DNA of 64,000 nt from Kocuria flava (lineage in GTDB: Bacteria; Actinomycetota; Actinomycetes; Actinomycetales; Micrococcaceae). Under the pieces are notes generated by a model, which did no database searches, was not told where the DNA came from, and saw only the letters and a program-made list of their open reading frames with translations. A program made the translations under genes and the position numbers. Position 1 is the stretch's first letter. Each line of letters opens with the position of its first letter. The stretch covers positions 496,001 to 560,000 of the forward strand of contig NZ_CP013254.1 in NCBI RefSeq assembly GCF_001482365.1, given 5' to 3'. Below, piece after piece: positions 1 through 9,273 of the stretch.

Positions 1-117
1 GTCTCGGCCGGCTGGGGCTACCGCGCCCCCGCGTGGGTCGGCGTGGGCCTGGCCGTGGCCGGCCTGCTGATCCTCGCCACCGCGGTGCGGCGCAGGGCCC
101 TCGCCGCCCGGGCCTGA
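1..117 (+). CDS. C-terminal end of a membrane protein, probably a transporter (cut by window edge)
   Basis: Only the last 38 codons are present. They encode one hydrophobic stretch (WVGVGLAVAGLLILATAV) followed by an arginine-rich cytoplasmic tail, which is how the last membrane helix of a major facilitator or similar permease usually ends. The family cannot be fixed from this fragment. The next gene starts with GTG four bases after the stop, so the two are probably co-transcribed. Confidence 0.5.
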   Translation, partial: VSAGWGYRAPAWVGVGLAVAGLLILATAVRRRALAARA

Positions 118-121
118 GGCG

Positions 122-911
122 GTGAGCGCGCAGCGCGTCTTCGACGCCCACCTGCACGTCATCGACCCCGCCCGCCCACCCGCTCGTGCCGAACCAGGGG
201 TGGGTGCCGGAGCCGTTCACGGTCGAGCAGTACCGGCGGCGCACGGCCGGGCTGGGCATCGCCGGCGGCGCGGTCGTGGCGGGGTCCTTCCAGGGCCACG
301 ACCAGGGGTGGCTGCTCGACGCCCTCGCGCGCCTGGGCCCGGACTGGGTGGGCGTGGCCCAGCTGCCGGAGACCGTGGCCGACGAGCGGCTCCTCGCCCT
401 CGACGCCGCGGGGGTGCGCGCCGTGCGCGTCAACCTGCGCCGCGGCGGCCCCGTGACCCCGCAGCAGCTGGACCGGCTGGCCCGCCGGGTGCACGAGGTC
501 GCCGGGTGGCACACGGAGCTCTACGTCGACGCCCGGGAGCTGCCGGAGCTCGCCGGCGTCCTCGCCGCCCTGCCGGCGGTCGTGGTCGACCACCTCGGCC
601 TGCACGAGGACGGGCTGGGGCACCTGCTCGGCTTCGTCGAGCGCGGGGCCGTGGTCAAGGCCACCGGCTTCGGCCGGGTCGCGCTCGACCCGGCCCGGGC
701 GATGGCCGCCGTGCTCGCCGTGGACCCCCGGGCGCTCGTGGTCGGCACCGACCTGCCCTCCACCCGCGCCGCACGGCCCTTCGCCGACGAGGACCTCGAG
801 CTCGTGCGCCGCACGGTTCCGCCCGAGCACCTGCCGGCGGTGCTGTGGGACAACGCCGCGCGGCTCTACCTGCGCCGCCCGCGCCCCGGCGCCGCTCCGG
901 CGCGCGGCTGA
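122..911 (+). pseudogene. Amidohydrolase-2 family metal-dependent hydrolase, frameshifted near its N-terminus
   Basis: The GTG start opens a reading frame encoding MSAQRVFDAHLHVIDP, the metal-binding HxH beta-strand of COG3618-type TIM-barrel hydrolases. The rest of the protein (VPNQGWVPEPFTVEQYRRR onward, ending with the GTDLP strand and a C-terminal DNAARLYL helix) is in the frame one base later. The frames join at about 170-178 inside CCCGCCCGCCCACCC. Removing one C would restore a continuous protein of about 262 residues, normal for the family, which includes lactonases and similar carboxylate-ring hydrolases. As written the gene is broken. A homopolymer sequencing error is a real alternative. 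Confidence 0.75.
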
Positions 912-964
912 GCCCCCACCCGGGAATCGTTCCTCCGGCGGATCCGCCGGGGACCCGCGGGGAC

Positions 965-970
965 TAGCGT
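965..970 (+). promoter_or_regulatory. Probable -10 element of a leaderless promoter for the TPM lipoprotein gene
   Basis: TAGCGT lies 8 bases before the ATG at 979, and no Shine-Dalgarno sequence fits between them. This is the arrangement expected when transcription starts at or next to the start codon. No good -35 is visible. Confidence 0.4.
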
Positions 971-978
971 GCTGTGCC

Positions 979-1965
979 ATGCGCAGCGATCAGGTCGTCC
1001 CCTCCGAGCGCCCGGACCGGACCCGTCCGGGCGCCCCGTCCCGTCCGGCAGTCCCGTCCGGGCCGGGGGGCCGCACCGCCGGGACGGGACGACGACGGCG
1101 CCCGGCCGCGCTCCTGCTGCTAGTAGCCGCCGTGCTCACCGGGTGCGGGAGCGCGCAGGTCGAGGTCCCCGCACCGCCGGCCGAGGGCAGCGTGCTCGAC
1201 GCCGCCGACGTCCTCACGGACCAGGAGGAGCAGCGGCTGAACGCCCTGATCGAGCGGCGCGGCGCCGCCTCCGACGCCGCCCGGGTGGCCGTGGTGGTCG
1301 TCGAGGAGCTCGGGGCCCCGATCGAGGACTGGTCCCGGGAGGTCGCCGGGGCATGGGGCGTCGGCGACGAAGGGGCCGACAACGGCGTGCTCGTCGTGGC
1401 GGCCACCGGGGACCGCGAGCTGCGGATCGAGGTCGCCGACGGCGTGCGCGAGACCTTCACCGACGAGGAGGCGCAGGAGGTGGTCGACGACGTCCTCGCC
1501 CCGGCCTTCGCCGACGAGCGCTACGCGCAGGGGCTCGAGCGCACGGTGGACCTCGTCCATCGCTGGGCCGCCGGCGAGGAGCCGGTGGCCGAGCCCACGA
1601 ACTGGTGGCTCGTGGGCTCCGTGATCGGCGGGACCGCCCTGCTCGTGGTCCTGCTCGTGGGGTGGGCCGTGGCCGACGCGCGCCGGAGGCGCCGGATCGC
1701 CGAGGAGGAGCTGCGCGCCGCCGAGGCCGCCGACCCGGACCTGCGGCTGAGCGACGACCAGCGCGAGGCCTACCGGAAGTACCGGTACTCGCACCGGGGC
1801 GACGACGCGGTGGTGAACCCCGCCGTGTGGCTGCCGCTCTACCTCGCCAACCCGGGGCTGTACTCCGGCGGCGGGAGCGGCGGCGGGGACGGCTCCTCCG
1901 GGGGCGGGTCGTCCTTCGGCGGGGGCGGCGGGTTCACCGGCGGCGGCGCCTCGGGCAGCTACTGA
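979..1965 (+). CDS. TPM-domain lipoprotein with a C-terminal membrane segment
   Basis: The protein has 328 residues. A positively charged leader ends in the lipobox LTGC with Cys56 as the lipidation site. Residues of about 70-195 form a TPM (TLP18.3/Psb32/MOLO-1) domain: SVLDAADVLTDQEEQRLNAL at its start, then the central WGVGDEGADNGVLVV segment. A membrane helix follows at about 212-235, then a basic patch and a Gly/Ser-rich tail ending GGFTGGGASGSY, as in YgcG-like proteins. Such proteins sit in the cell envelope; some TPM domains have phosphatase activity, others are scaffolds, and no substrate can be named here. A lipobox together with a later helix would anchor it twice, so cleavage at Cys56 is uncertain. 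Confidence 0.8.
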   Translation: MRSDQVVPSERPDRTRPGAPSRPAVPSGPGGRTAGTGRRRRPAALLLLVAAVLTGCGSAQVEVPAPPAEGSVLDAADVLTDQEEQRLNALIERRGAASDAARVAVVVVEELGAPIEDWSREVAGAWGVGDEGADNGVLVVAATGDRELRIEVADGVRETFTDEEAQEVVDDVLAPAFADERYAQGLERTVDLVHRWAAGEEPVAEPTNWWLVGSVIGGTALLVVLLVGWAVADARRRRRIAEEELRAAEAADPDLRLSDDQREAYRKYRYSHRGDDAVVNPAVWLPLYLANPGLYSGGGSGGGDGSSGGGSSFGGGGGFTGGGASGSY

Positions 1966-1972
1966 GCCGGGC

Positions 1973-3265
1973 TCAGCGGGTCCCGCGGGCCAGCACCGGC
2001 CGCCGCACCGCCCGCACCGCCTCGGCCACGGCCCGCTCCAGGGGTCCCTGCCCGAAGAGCTGACGCCACACGAGGGCCAGCGCCGCCGCGACCGCCACGT
2101 GGATGACGAACCACGCGGGCTGGTCGTAGTGCAGCTCGAGGGACAGCGCGAGCAGGTGCAGGGAGTAGAGGGTGAGGGTCATCGAGCCCATCGCCGACAG
2201 CGGCAGCACCCACTGCCCGACGCCGCGGGCGAGGATCAGGAAGAAGCCCACCGCGGCCACGGCCGTGCCGGTCGCCGAGAGCAGCGTCAGCGGGGTGCTG
2301 GTGTAGGGGGCGATGATCGCGAGCCACCACCAGCTGCCGGTGGGCAGCTCCTCGTCCGGGCCGTAGATCATCGTGTCGCTGATCGCCTCCCGGGTGACCC
2401 AGTCCTCGCTCCACAGCATCCCCTCGTAGCCGCCGGCCTGGAAGACCAGCACCCACGAGACCAGCCACGCGATCGCGGCGAGCATCACCCCGAAGGCCAG
2501 CAGCAGCGCCTGGGTGCGGCCCTCGTGCAGGTCCAGCCGGCCGATGCCCAGACCCACGAGCAGGTAGGCCATGTAGGACAGGGCCGGGAAGGTGCCGGTC
2601 AGCAGCAGCTGCACGAGCGTGGCGCCGGGCTCGGCGAGCAGCGAGGTGAACGTGGGGTTGTACTGCTCGGAGGACAGCGGGGCCTCGCCCAGCAGGTGCA
2701 GCAGCACGGGACCCGCCACCATGAACCCCGCCGCCCATGCGAACAGGGACCGGGCGCGCAGGTGCAGGAACGGGATCGCGAGCAGGAAGAACACCCCGTA
2801 GTAGACGAGGATGTTGAACGCCGGCACGTCGTCGGGGGTGTTGCCGGGCAGCACGTGGTTGATCGAGAGCCCGAGCAGCGCGATCAGCAGGGCGCGCACG
2901 GCCACCCCGACCCGGTCGGCGGTCATCGTGCGCCCGCCGTGCGGGTGGCGCCCGCCCGAGCTGAAGGCCAGGCCCACGCCGGCCAGCAGCGCGAACAGCG
3001 CCGCGGAGCGACCGGCGAAGACCGTCCACTGGGCCGTGGGCTCGAAGGTCTCCGGATCCCACATGGGCATGATGTGGATGGAGATCATCCCGATCAGGGC
3101 GAAGCCGCGGGCGGCGTCGATGCCGATCAGGCGCGGCCGGCGCGGACCGGCGGGCCGCGCGTCGCCGGGCGCGGCCGGGCCCGGGTCCGTCCCGACCGCC
3201 GGAGGGGTCGTGGGCGTGCCCGACCACGGCGCCTGCGGCGCGGTCCGGTGCTGGTCGTCGGTCAT
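1973..3265 (-). CDS. Multi-pass membrane protein, heparan-alpha-glucosaminide N-acetyltransferase-like / DUF418
   Basis: The protein has 430 residues. A proline-rich cytoplasmic N-terminus of about 45 residues leads into RLIGIDAARGFALIGMISIH, the signature first helix of the HGSNAT/DUF1624 acyltransferase group. About ten hydrophobic helices follow, and the C-terminal part resembles DUF418. Such proteins move acyl groups across the membrane onto sugars or envelope polymers; the acceptor is unknown. The ATG at 3265 (MTDDQH) is chosen because the open frame upstream of it is long, low-complexity and lacks family similarity. The gene converges on the TPM gene, with 7 bases between the stop codons. 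Confidence 0.75.
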   Translation of the reverse strand: MTDDQHRTAPQAPWSGTPTTPPAVGTDPGPAAPGDARPAGPRRPRLIGIDAARGFALIGMISIHIMPMWDPETFEPTAQWTVFAGRSAALFALLAGVGLAFSSGGRHPHGGRTMTADRVGVAVRALLIALLGLSINHVLPGNTPDDVPAFNILVYYGVFFLLAIPFLHLRARSLFAWAAGFMVAGPVLLHLLGEAPLSSEQYNPTFTSLLAEPGATLVQLLLTGTFPALSYMAYLLVGLGIGRLDLHEGRTQALLLAFGVMLAAIAWLVSWVLVFQAGGYEGMLWSEDWVTREAISDTMIYGPDEELPTGSWWWLAIIAPYTSTPLTLLSATGTAVAAVGFFLILARGVGQWVLPLSAMGSMTLTLYSLHLLALSLELHYDQPAWFVIHVAVAAALALVWRQLFGQGPLERAVAEAVRAVRRPVLARGTR

Positions 3266-3402
3266 CGTGTCTCGTCCCCCGGGTCCTCTGCCGGCGGGCC
3301 CCCTGCCCGCCGCACCGGGAGCGCTCCCGGCCTGTTCACAGAAGAACATTCTGCCTTGTGCCGGGGTTAGACCGAAGCTGTGATTCCGCTGTGAGGCGGG
3401 GA

Positions 3403-4197
3403 TCACGCCCCGAGCTCGCCGAGGAGCTCGCGCGCGACCTGCTCCGGGGTCCGGTCCGTGGCCGCCGCGGTCTCCTCGAGCCGCCGCCGGGCGGCGGCGG
3501 AGCCGGTGCCGTGGCGCTCCATGAGCACGCCGGTGGCCCGGTCGACCAGCTGCCGGTGGGCCAGCACCTCGTGCAGGGCGGAGCTGAGCAGGGGCGGGGC
3601 CGTGGGGCGGCGCCCGCCGGCGAGCAGCGCGGCGGCCGTGCCGGCCACGAGGGCCAGCAGGTGCTCGTCGACCGCGCTGAACACCCCGGGCCCGCGCGCG
3701 TAGACCTTCAGCGCGCCGAGGGTCTCCCCGCCGTGCACGAGCGGGGCGCTGAGCACGGAGCGGATCCCCAGGTCGTGGGCGGCCGCCGACCACGCGGGCC
3801 AGCGGGTGTCCGCGGCGGTGTCGTCGAGGCGCTGCAGGCCCGCGCTCGCCCACGCGCTCAGGCACGGGCCCTCCTCGAGGTCGTACTGCAGCGCGTCGGC
3901 GGTCTCGACCACCGGGTCGGTCGCGGCGGTGGTGATGGTGGTGCCGTCGGCGTCGATCGTGGAGACCCCGGCGGCGTCGGCGGCGGGCACCACGCGCCGC
4001 GTGATCCGGGTGAGCTGCTCGAGGGTCCCGGGGGCCGTCGGCTCCTCCAGGAGCATCCCGTGCAGCCGGGTCAGGGCCGCGACCAGCTCGTCACGGGGTT
4101 CTGCCGCGCCCATGCGGTCCGCCACCTCCTCGGGCAGCCGGGCCGGCGCCGGGTGCCCGGCCGCGCCTGCGCGGTCACCGTAAGCATCGCTGTGCAT
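3403..4197 (-). CDS. GAF and ANTAR domain antitermination regulator
   Basis: The protein has 264 residues. Residues of about 45-190 are a GAF domain (VSTIDADG, then ALQYDLEEGPCLSAW, SVLSAPLVHGGETLGALKVY). The last 60 residues form an ANTAR RNA-binding three-helix unit (LVDRATGVLMERHGTGSAAA...). ANTAR proteins bind paired hairpins in nascent mRNA and prevent termination; the GAF domain is the likely sensor. This architecture is very common in actinobacteria. The ATG at 4197 is preferred over an upstream TTG because the extra three residues add nothing conserved. No ANTAR-type paired hairpin was identified beside it, so its targets are unknown. Confidence 0.85.
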   Translation of the reverse strand: MHSDAYGDRAGAAGHPAPARLPEEVADRMGAAEPRDELVAALTRLHGMLLEEPTAPGTLEQLTRITRRVVPAADAAGVSTIDADGTTITTAATDPVVETADALQYDLEEGPCLSAWASAGLQRLDDTAADTRWPAWSAAAHDLGIRSVLSAPLVHGGETLGALKVYARGPGVFSAVDEHLLALVAGTAAALLAGGRRPTAPPLLSSALHEVLAHRQLVDRATGVLMERHGTGSAAARRRLEETAAATDRTPEQVARELLGELGA

Positions 4198-4231
4198 GGA
4201 CCACAAGCCGCCGGTGCCGGGGGCGCACCGG

Positions 4232-5500
4232 TCAGGACCGGCGGCGCAGCGTCTTCTCGAGCCCGCTGCCCACGAGCACCGCGCAGGTGGACCAGATGGC
4301 CCCGGCCGGGCCCAGCGGTGCCGCGACCAGCCCGGCCAGCAGGGGCATGGCCACCTGCCCGACCCGGTTGCCGACCAGCCGCACCGCGAGCGCCGAGCCG
4401 CGCCAGGACGCGGGCACGGAGGTCGAGATCAGGGTCATGGTCAGCGGCTGCCCGAGGCCCAGGCAGAAGCCGCCGGCGAAGAGCAGGACCGCCGCGAGCC
4501 ACGGGACGGTGATGACCAGCGGCGGCAGGGCGAGGGCGATCCCGGAGCCGTAGAGGCTCACGAGCAGCAGGGACCGGCGGGAGAACCGGTGGGCGAGCCG
4601 CGGCAGGAACACGCGGGAGAGGATCGAGGCCCCGCCGCGCACGGCCAGCAGCGCCCCGATCCACGCGGGCGGCACCCCGGCGCGCTCCCCCACCAGGGGC
4701 AGGAACGCGGTGAGGATGTCGAGCATCGCGAGCAGGGACAGGGCCGCGAGCATGTGGGAGGGCACCCCGGGCACCCGCAGGATCCGCAGCATCGAGGCGC
4801 GCGGGAGCGGCGCGGGCACGGTCCCGGCCTCTCCCGCGGCCGGCTGCTGCCCGGCCGCGGCGGTGCTCGCGGCACCGGCGTCGTCGTCCCGGGGGCGGCC
4901 CCGCGGGGTGCGGGCGCGCACGAGCAGGACGGGCACGGCGAGCAGGGAGAGCCCTGCGCCCAGCCACAGCGCGGTGCGGATGTCGGCGAGGCGCTCCGGG
5001 GAGGCGACGGCGGAGCCCGTGCCCAGCAGCAGCCCGGCCAGCAGCGGCCCGGCGAGCTGGCCCGCGGAGAACGCGGCGGTGAACCAGCCGAAGCCCTTGT
5101 CGAGCTGGTCGTCCGGGGAGTGGCGGGCGATCGCGGCCTGCCCGGCGATGGTGAACAGCAGGTGGCCCATGCCCAGCACGGCGCTGGCCAGGGCCACGAG
5201 CGCGGCGGTCGCGGCGAGGTCGAGGGCCAGGGCCCCGAGGGCGAGCACCACGGCGCCGACCACGACCATCCGGCGCAGCTCGCGCACGCGGTCCGTGGTG
5301 CGCCCCAGCCACATCGCGGTGACCAGGGGCAGCACCGCGTAGGCGGCGGTGACCAGGCCGACCGTCACCGCGTCGGCCCCCAGGGCGAGGAGCTTGTACG
5401 TGGTGACGGGCCGGACCAGGTTCAGGGCGGTCTGGGAGAGCGTGGCGGCGGCGACGAGCAGCCACAGCCACGCGCCCGTGCGGGGGCTCGCCGGGGCCAC
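4232..5500 (-). CDS. Major facilitator superfamily transporter
   Basis: The protein has 422 residues and about 12 hydrophobic helices. The MFS loop-2 motif is visible as MWLGRTTDRVRELRRM after helix 2, and a long polar central loop (about 200-240, Ala/Gly/Arg-rich) separates the two six-helix halves. Substrate cannot be predicted; the closest feel is a drug or sugar exporter of the single-component type. It starts with GTG, three bases after the stop of the universal stress protein gene, so the two form an operon transcribed right to left. Confidence 0.8.
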   Translation of the reverse strand: MAPASPRTGAWLWLLVAAATLSQTALNLVRPVTTYKLLALGADAVTVGLVTAAYAVLPLVTAMWLGRTTDRVRELRRMVVVGAVVLALGALALDLAATAALVALASAVLGMGHLLFTIAGQAAIARHSPDDQLDKGFGWFTAAFSAGQLAGPLLAGLLLGTGSAVASPERLADIRTALWLGAGLSLLAVPVLLVRARTPRGRPRDDDAGAASTAAAGQQPAAGEAGTVPAPLPRASMLRILRVPGVPSHMLAALSLLAMLDILTAFLPLVGERAGVPPAWIGALLAVRGGASILSRVFLPRLAHRFSRRSLLLVSLYGSGIALALPPLVITVPWLAAVLLFAGGFCLGLGQPLTMTLISTSVPASWRGSALAVRLVGNRVGQVAMPLLAGLVAAPLGPAGAIWSTCAVLVGSGLEKTLRRRS

Positions 5501-5503
5501 GCC

Positions 5504-5863
5504 TCAGGCGCGGCGGGGCTTGACGGCGATCACCGGGGCGCTGGCCTCGAGCAGGACCTGCTGGGCGGCGGAGCCCAGCAGCAGCTTGCCGACGGGGCTG
5601 CGGTGCCGCACGCCGATGACGATCGCGGAGGCGCCGACCTCCTCGGCGGCGTCGAGCAGCTCGCCCACGGCGTCGCGGTTGCGGGCGTCGGGGGTGCGGA
5701 AGGCCACGGGCACTCCCTCGAGCTGGGTGCCCTCGGGGTCGAGCTGGGCGCCCTCGAGGTTGAACACGAGCAGGTCCTCGGCCCGGCGGCGGGCCTCCTC
5801 GAGGGACGCGGCGAGCGCGGCCTCCCCCTCGGGGGTGCTGGTACGGGCGACGACGACGGTCAT
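5504..5863 (-). CDS. Universal stress protein (UspA family), single short domain
   Basis: The protein has 119 residues, somewhat short for a Usp domain (usually about 140). It begins MTVVVARTSTPEGEAAL and ends with the nucleotide-binding G-x2-G-x9-G(S) region, seen here as GVRHRSPVGKLLLGSAAQQV followed by the final beta-strand APVIAVK. This places it in the ATP-binding type of Usp. The ATG at 5863 is chosen because the longer open frame is not conserved in appearance. It is the first gene of a two-gene unit with the MFS transporter; such pairs suggest a stress-linked transporter, but this is inference. Confidence 0.8.
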   Translation of the reverse strand: MTVVVARTSTPEGEAALAASLEEARRRAEDLLVFNLEGAQLDPEGTQLEGVPVAFRTPDARNRDAVGELLDAAEEVGASAIVIGVRHRSPVGKLLLGSAAQQVLLEASAPVIAVKPRRA

Positions 5864-6135
5864 GGGGGCCTCCGCTGCTGGGACGGTCAGGGACGGGCAC
5901 GCCGGGGGTCGGCGGCCGCGAGCGAGGTCAACCCTACGGCCGGGCGCCGGGAATCCGCCGTTCCGCGCGTGAGCACAATGCGCAGAACCCGCACAAGGAG
6001 CAGTAGCCGGGAAAGCGAGCAGAAGCCCCGTGGACGTGACGCGGGTCACCTAGGGTCGTCCGGAGCGGCTCGGCAGAGCCCCGTCCACGATCCCCTCCCG
6101 GTCCGTCCGGGATCGACGGAAAGCGAACAGCACCC

Positions 6136-7149
6136 GTGAGCACAATCCCCGACCCGGCGCCGCCCGCGGCGCGGCGACGCCACCCCGTCGCAATGACGGT
6201 CTACGGCGTGGTCGCCGCCGTGGTCATCGGCCTGGCGTCCTTCTTCTCGATCCAGTCCGCGTCCGGCGGCTCCGACCTGCGGGCGAACCTCACCCTGATC
6301 GCCCCGGCCGGCGCCGGCGGCGGCTGGGACACGTTCATGCGCGAGCAGCAGCAGGCGATGCGCACCAACGGGCTGGTCAACAACTCCCAGGTCGTCAACA
6401 TCCCCGGCGCCGCCGGGACGATCGGCCTGGGCAAGCTCTCGACCATGCACGGCCAGGCCAACACCCTGATGGTCACCGGCGCCGGGCTCGTCGCGGGCGT
6501 GGAGCAGACCGGCTCGCCGGTCACGCACGACGACGTGCGCCCGATCGCCCGCGTGGTCGAGGAGTACGACGTGGTCGTGGTCCCCGCCGACTCCCCGTAC
6601 GGGACCATCGACGAGCTCGTGGCCGCCTGGCGCGCCGAGCCCGGGGAGGTCGCGTGGACCGGCGGCGGCACCTTCGACCAGCTGGTGATGACCGAGCTCG
6701 CCCTCGAGGCCGGCATCGAGCCCGCCGAGACGACCTACATCCCCAAGTCCGGCGGCGGCGAGGCCACCCAGGCGCTGATCACCGGCACCGCCGACGCGGC
6801 GACCTCCGGGTACATGGACGTGGCCGACCAGATCGAGGCCGGGCGCCTGCGCGCCCTGGGCATGGCCGCGCCCCAGCCGCTGGAGGGCGTCGAGATCCCG
6901 ACGCTCACCGAGCAGGGCTACGCCGTGGACCTCGCCAACTGGCGGGCCGTGCTGGCCCCGCCCGGGATCACCGACGAGGAGTTCGCCGAGCTGCGGGCGC
7001 TCGTCGAGGAGGCGGTCGCGACCCCCGAGTGGCAGGAGGCCGTCGAGCGCAACAAGTGGACCGAGGTGTGGCTCGCGGGCGAGGAGTTCGACGAGTTCAT
7101 GGCCTCGGAGCAGGAGCGCATCGCCGCGCTGGTGAAGGAGCTGAACTGA
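6136..7149 (+). CDS. tctC: Tripartite tricarboxylate transporter substrate-binding protein TctC
   Basis: The protein has 337 residues, the usual length for TctC. An N-terminal hydrophobic segment (about 20-42) serves as signal peptide or anchor and has no lipobox. The mature part starts LTLIAPAGAGGGWDTFMRE, the conserved first strand and ligand loop of the Bug/TctC family, and contains VVNIPGAAGTIGLGKL and the central WTGGGTFDQL loop. It would capture a di- or tricarboxylate outside the membrane and deliver it to TctAB. The start is GTG with GGAAAGCG upstream. It is the first gene of tctCBA, with only 2 bases before tctB. Confidence 0.93.
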   Translation: MSTIPDPAPPAARRRHPVAMTVYGVVAAVVIGLASFFSIQSASGGSDLRANLTLIAPAGAGGGWDTFMREQQQAMRTNGLVNNSQVVNIPGAAGTIGLGKLSTMHGQANTLMVTGAGLVAGVEQTGSPVTHDDVRPIARVVEEYDVVVVPADSPYGTIDELVAAWRAEPGEVAWTGGGTFDQLVMTELALEAGIEPAETTYIPKSGGGEATQALITGTADAATSGYMDVADQIEAGRLRALGMAAPQPLEGVEIPTLTEQGYAVDLANWRAVLAPPGITDEEFAELRALVEEAVATPEWQEAVERNKWTEVWLAGEEFDEFMASEQERIAALVKELN

Positions 7150-7151
7150 TC

Positions 7152-7733
7152 ATGAGCACGTCCACGTCCTCGCCCGCCGGCACCGCCGGCGAGCACCCCG
7201 CCCCCGCGCAGCCGCCGCGGCGCACCCCGGACGGGCCCCCGTCCCCGCCGTCGTGGTGGGCCGGGCGCAGCGGCCTGGTGGTCCCGGCGGTCACCGCCGG
7301 CTTCAGCACCTACCTGCTCGTCGGGGCCCTCACCATGGAGATCCCCGAGGGCACCGACTTCCCGGGTCCCGCGTTCTACCCGCTGCTGCTCGTCGTGGCC
7401 GGGTACGTGCTCTCGGCGCTGCTGGCGCTGCACTACCTGCGCACCCCCGAGCACCCCGCGGAGCTCTCCGGGCGCTCGTGGCGCACCCACTCCGACTGGG
7501 CCGCGGTGGCCTGGGGCGCGGGCGGGTTCCTCGTCTTCGCCCTGACCCTCGAGCTGCTCGGCTGGATCCTCGCCGCCGCCCTGCTCTTCTGGGCCGTGGC
7601 CCGCGGGTTCGGCAGCCGCCGGCCCCTGTTCGACCTCGTGCTCGCCCTGTTCGTGAGCAGCGCGATCTACCTGGCATTCGCCGTCGGCCTGGACCTCACC
7701 CTCCCGTCCGGCATCCTGGGAGGCGGTCTCTGA
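7152..7733 (+). CDS. tctB: Tripartite tricarboxylate transporter small membrane subunit TctB
   Basis: The protein has 193 residues. A Pro-rich cytoplasmic N-terminus of about 35 residues precedes four hydrophobic helices, the standard TctB topology. Conserved features include the DFPGPAFYPLLL loop after helix 1 and the GWILAAALLFWAVARGFG helix. TctB is the small, poorly conserved partner of TctA in the membrane. Position, size and topology make the call secure. It lies between tctC and tctA, with one base before the tctA start. Confidence 0.9.
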   Translation: MSTSTSSPAGTAGEHPAPAQPPRRTPDGPPSPPSWWAGRSGLVVPAVTAGFSTYLLVGALTMEIPEGTDFPGPAFYPLLLVVAGYVLSALLALHYLRTPEHPAELSGRSWRTHSDWAAVAWGAGGFLVFALTLELLGWILAAALLFWAVARGFGSRRPLFDLVLALFVSSAIYLAFAVGLDLTLPSGILGGGL

Positions 7734-7734
7734 C

Positions 7735-9240
7735 ATGGACGCACTGAACCTGCTGGCGGAGGGCTTCGCCGGCGCACTGACCCCCATGAACCTCGTCTGG
7801 GTCGTGGTCGGCTGCCTGCTCGGCACCGCCGTGGGCGTGCTGCCCGGCCTGGGCTCCTCGATGGCGGTGGCCCTGCTGCTGCCCATGACCTTCGCGCTGG
7901 ACCCGACCGCCGCGTTCATCCTCTTCGCCGGGGTCTACTTCGGCGGGCTGTTCGGCGACTCGACCATGGCCATCCTCATGAACACCCCCGGGCAGGGCTC
8001 GGCGATCGCCTCCACGTTCGAGGGGCACCGGATGGCCAAGGACGGCCGGGCCCCGCAGGCGCTGGCCACCGCGGCGATCGGCGCGTTCGTGGGCGGGATG
8101 GTCGCCTCCGTCGTCGTCGTCTTCCTCGCCCCGCGGCTGGCGGACTTCTCGGCGAACTTCGGCCCCGCCGAGTACTTCGCCCTGGCGCTGTTCGCCTTCG
8201 TGGCGACCTCCTCGGTGGTCTCCGACTCCGCGGTCAAGGGCCTGCTCTCCCTCGTGCTGGGCCTGGGCATCGCCACGATCGGCATCGACGCGATCTCCGG
8301 CTCGGAGCGCTTCACCGCCGGCTCCCCGAACCTCTTCGACGGGATCTCCCTGGTGACGGTCTCCGTGGCCGTGCTGGCCCTCGGCGAGGTGCTGCACGTG
8401 GCCTCCCGGATCCGCCGCGACCCGGCCGCGCACCGGTTCACGTTCTCGGGCCGCCCGTTCCTCTCCCGCGCGGAGCTCAAGGAGGCCGCCCCGGCCTGGA
8501 TCCGCGGCACCGCGATCGGCCTGCCCTTCGGCGTGGTGCCCGTGGGCGGGGCCGAGGTGCCCACGTTCATGGCCTACGACGTCGAGCGCCGCATCGACCG
8601 CCGCCGCCCGAACCCCATGTTCGGCAAGGGCGCCATCCGCGGCCTCGCCGCCCCGGAGGCCGCCGGCAACGCCACCACGGGCACCGCCATGGGCGCGCTG
8701 CTGGCCCTGGGCCTGCCCGTCTCGGCGACCGCGGCGATCATGCTCGCGGCCTTCCAGCAGTACGGCCTCCAGCCGGGCCCGCTGCTGTTCGACCGGGCCC
8801 CGGACCTCGTGTGGGCGCTGCTGGCCAGCTTCTTCATCGCGATGGTCGTGCTGCTCGTGATCAACCTGCCCTTCGCCCGGCACTGGGCGAAGCTGCTGCT
8901 GATCCCCAGCCAGTACCTCTACGCCGGGATCGTGGTGTTCTGCGGCCTGGGCATCTACGCGACCTCCGGGGCGGTCTTCGACCTGCTCCTGCTGCTGGCC
9001 CTGGGCCTGCTGGGCTTCATGATGCGCCGCCACGGCGTGCCGGTGGCCCCGCTGCTGATCGGCATGGTCCTGGGGCCGCTGGCCGAGACCAGCCTGCGCG
9101 ACGGGCTGCTGTCCTCCAACGGCGACTACACGGTCTTCGTCACCGGCCCCATCCCGCTGGTGCTCTACGGCCTGCTGCTGGTCGTGATCGCCCTGACGGT
9201 GCGCTCGAAGATCGTCAACCGCGCCCGCCAGGACGTGTGA
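7735..9240 (+). CDS. tctA: Tripartite tricarboxylate transporter large membrane subunit TctA
   Basis: The protein has 501 residues, full length for the family, with about 11-12 helices. The TctA hallmark motifs are present: VGVLPGLGSSMAVALLLP near the N-terminus, the YFGGLFGDSTMAILMNTPG loop after it, and the second half-repeat GLAAPEAAGNATTGTAMGA followed by LALGLPVSATAAIML. TctA is the sodium- or proton-driven channel that moves the carboxylate across the membrane. The following two-component genes on the same strand probably control this operon. Confidence 0.95.
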   Translation: MDALNLLAEGFAGALTPMNLVWVVVGCLLGTAVGVLPGLGSSMAVALLLPMTFALDPTAAFILFAGVYFGGLFGDSTMAILMNTPGQGSAIASTFEGHRMAKDGRAPQALATAAIGAFVGGMVASVVVVFLAPRLADFSANFGPAEYFALALFAFVATSSVVSDSAVKGLLSLVLGLGIATIGIDAISGSERFTAGSPNLFDGISLVTVSVAVLALGEVLHVASRIRRDPAAHRFTFSGRPFLSRAELKEAAPAWIRGTAIGLPFGVVPVGGAEVPTFMAYDVERRIDRRRPNPMFGKGAIRGLAAPEAAGNATTGTAMGALLALGLPVSATAAIMLAAFQQYGLQPGPLLFDRAPDLVWALLASFFIAMVVLLVINLPFARHWAKLLLIPSQYLYAGIVVFCGLGIYATSGAVFDLLLLLALGLLGFMMRRHGVPVAPLLIGMVLGPLAETSLRDGLLSSNGDYTVFVTGPIPLVLYGLLLVVIALTVRSKIVNRARQDV

Positions 9241-9273
9241 GCGCCCTGGGCCCCGCGCACCACCCCCACTAGA

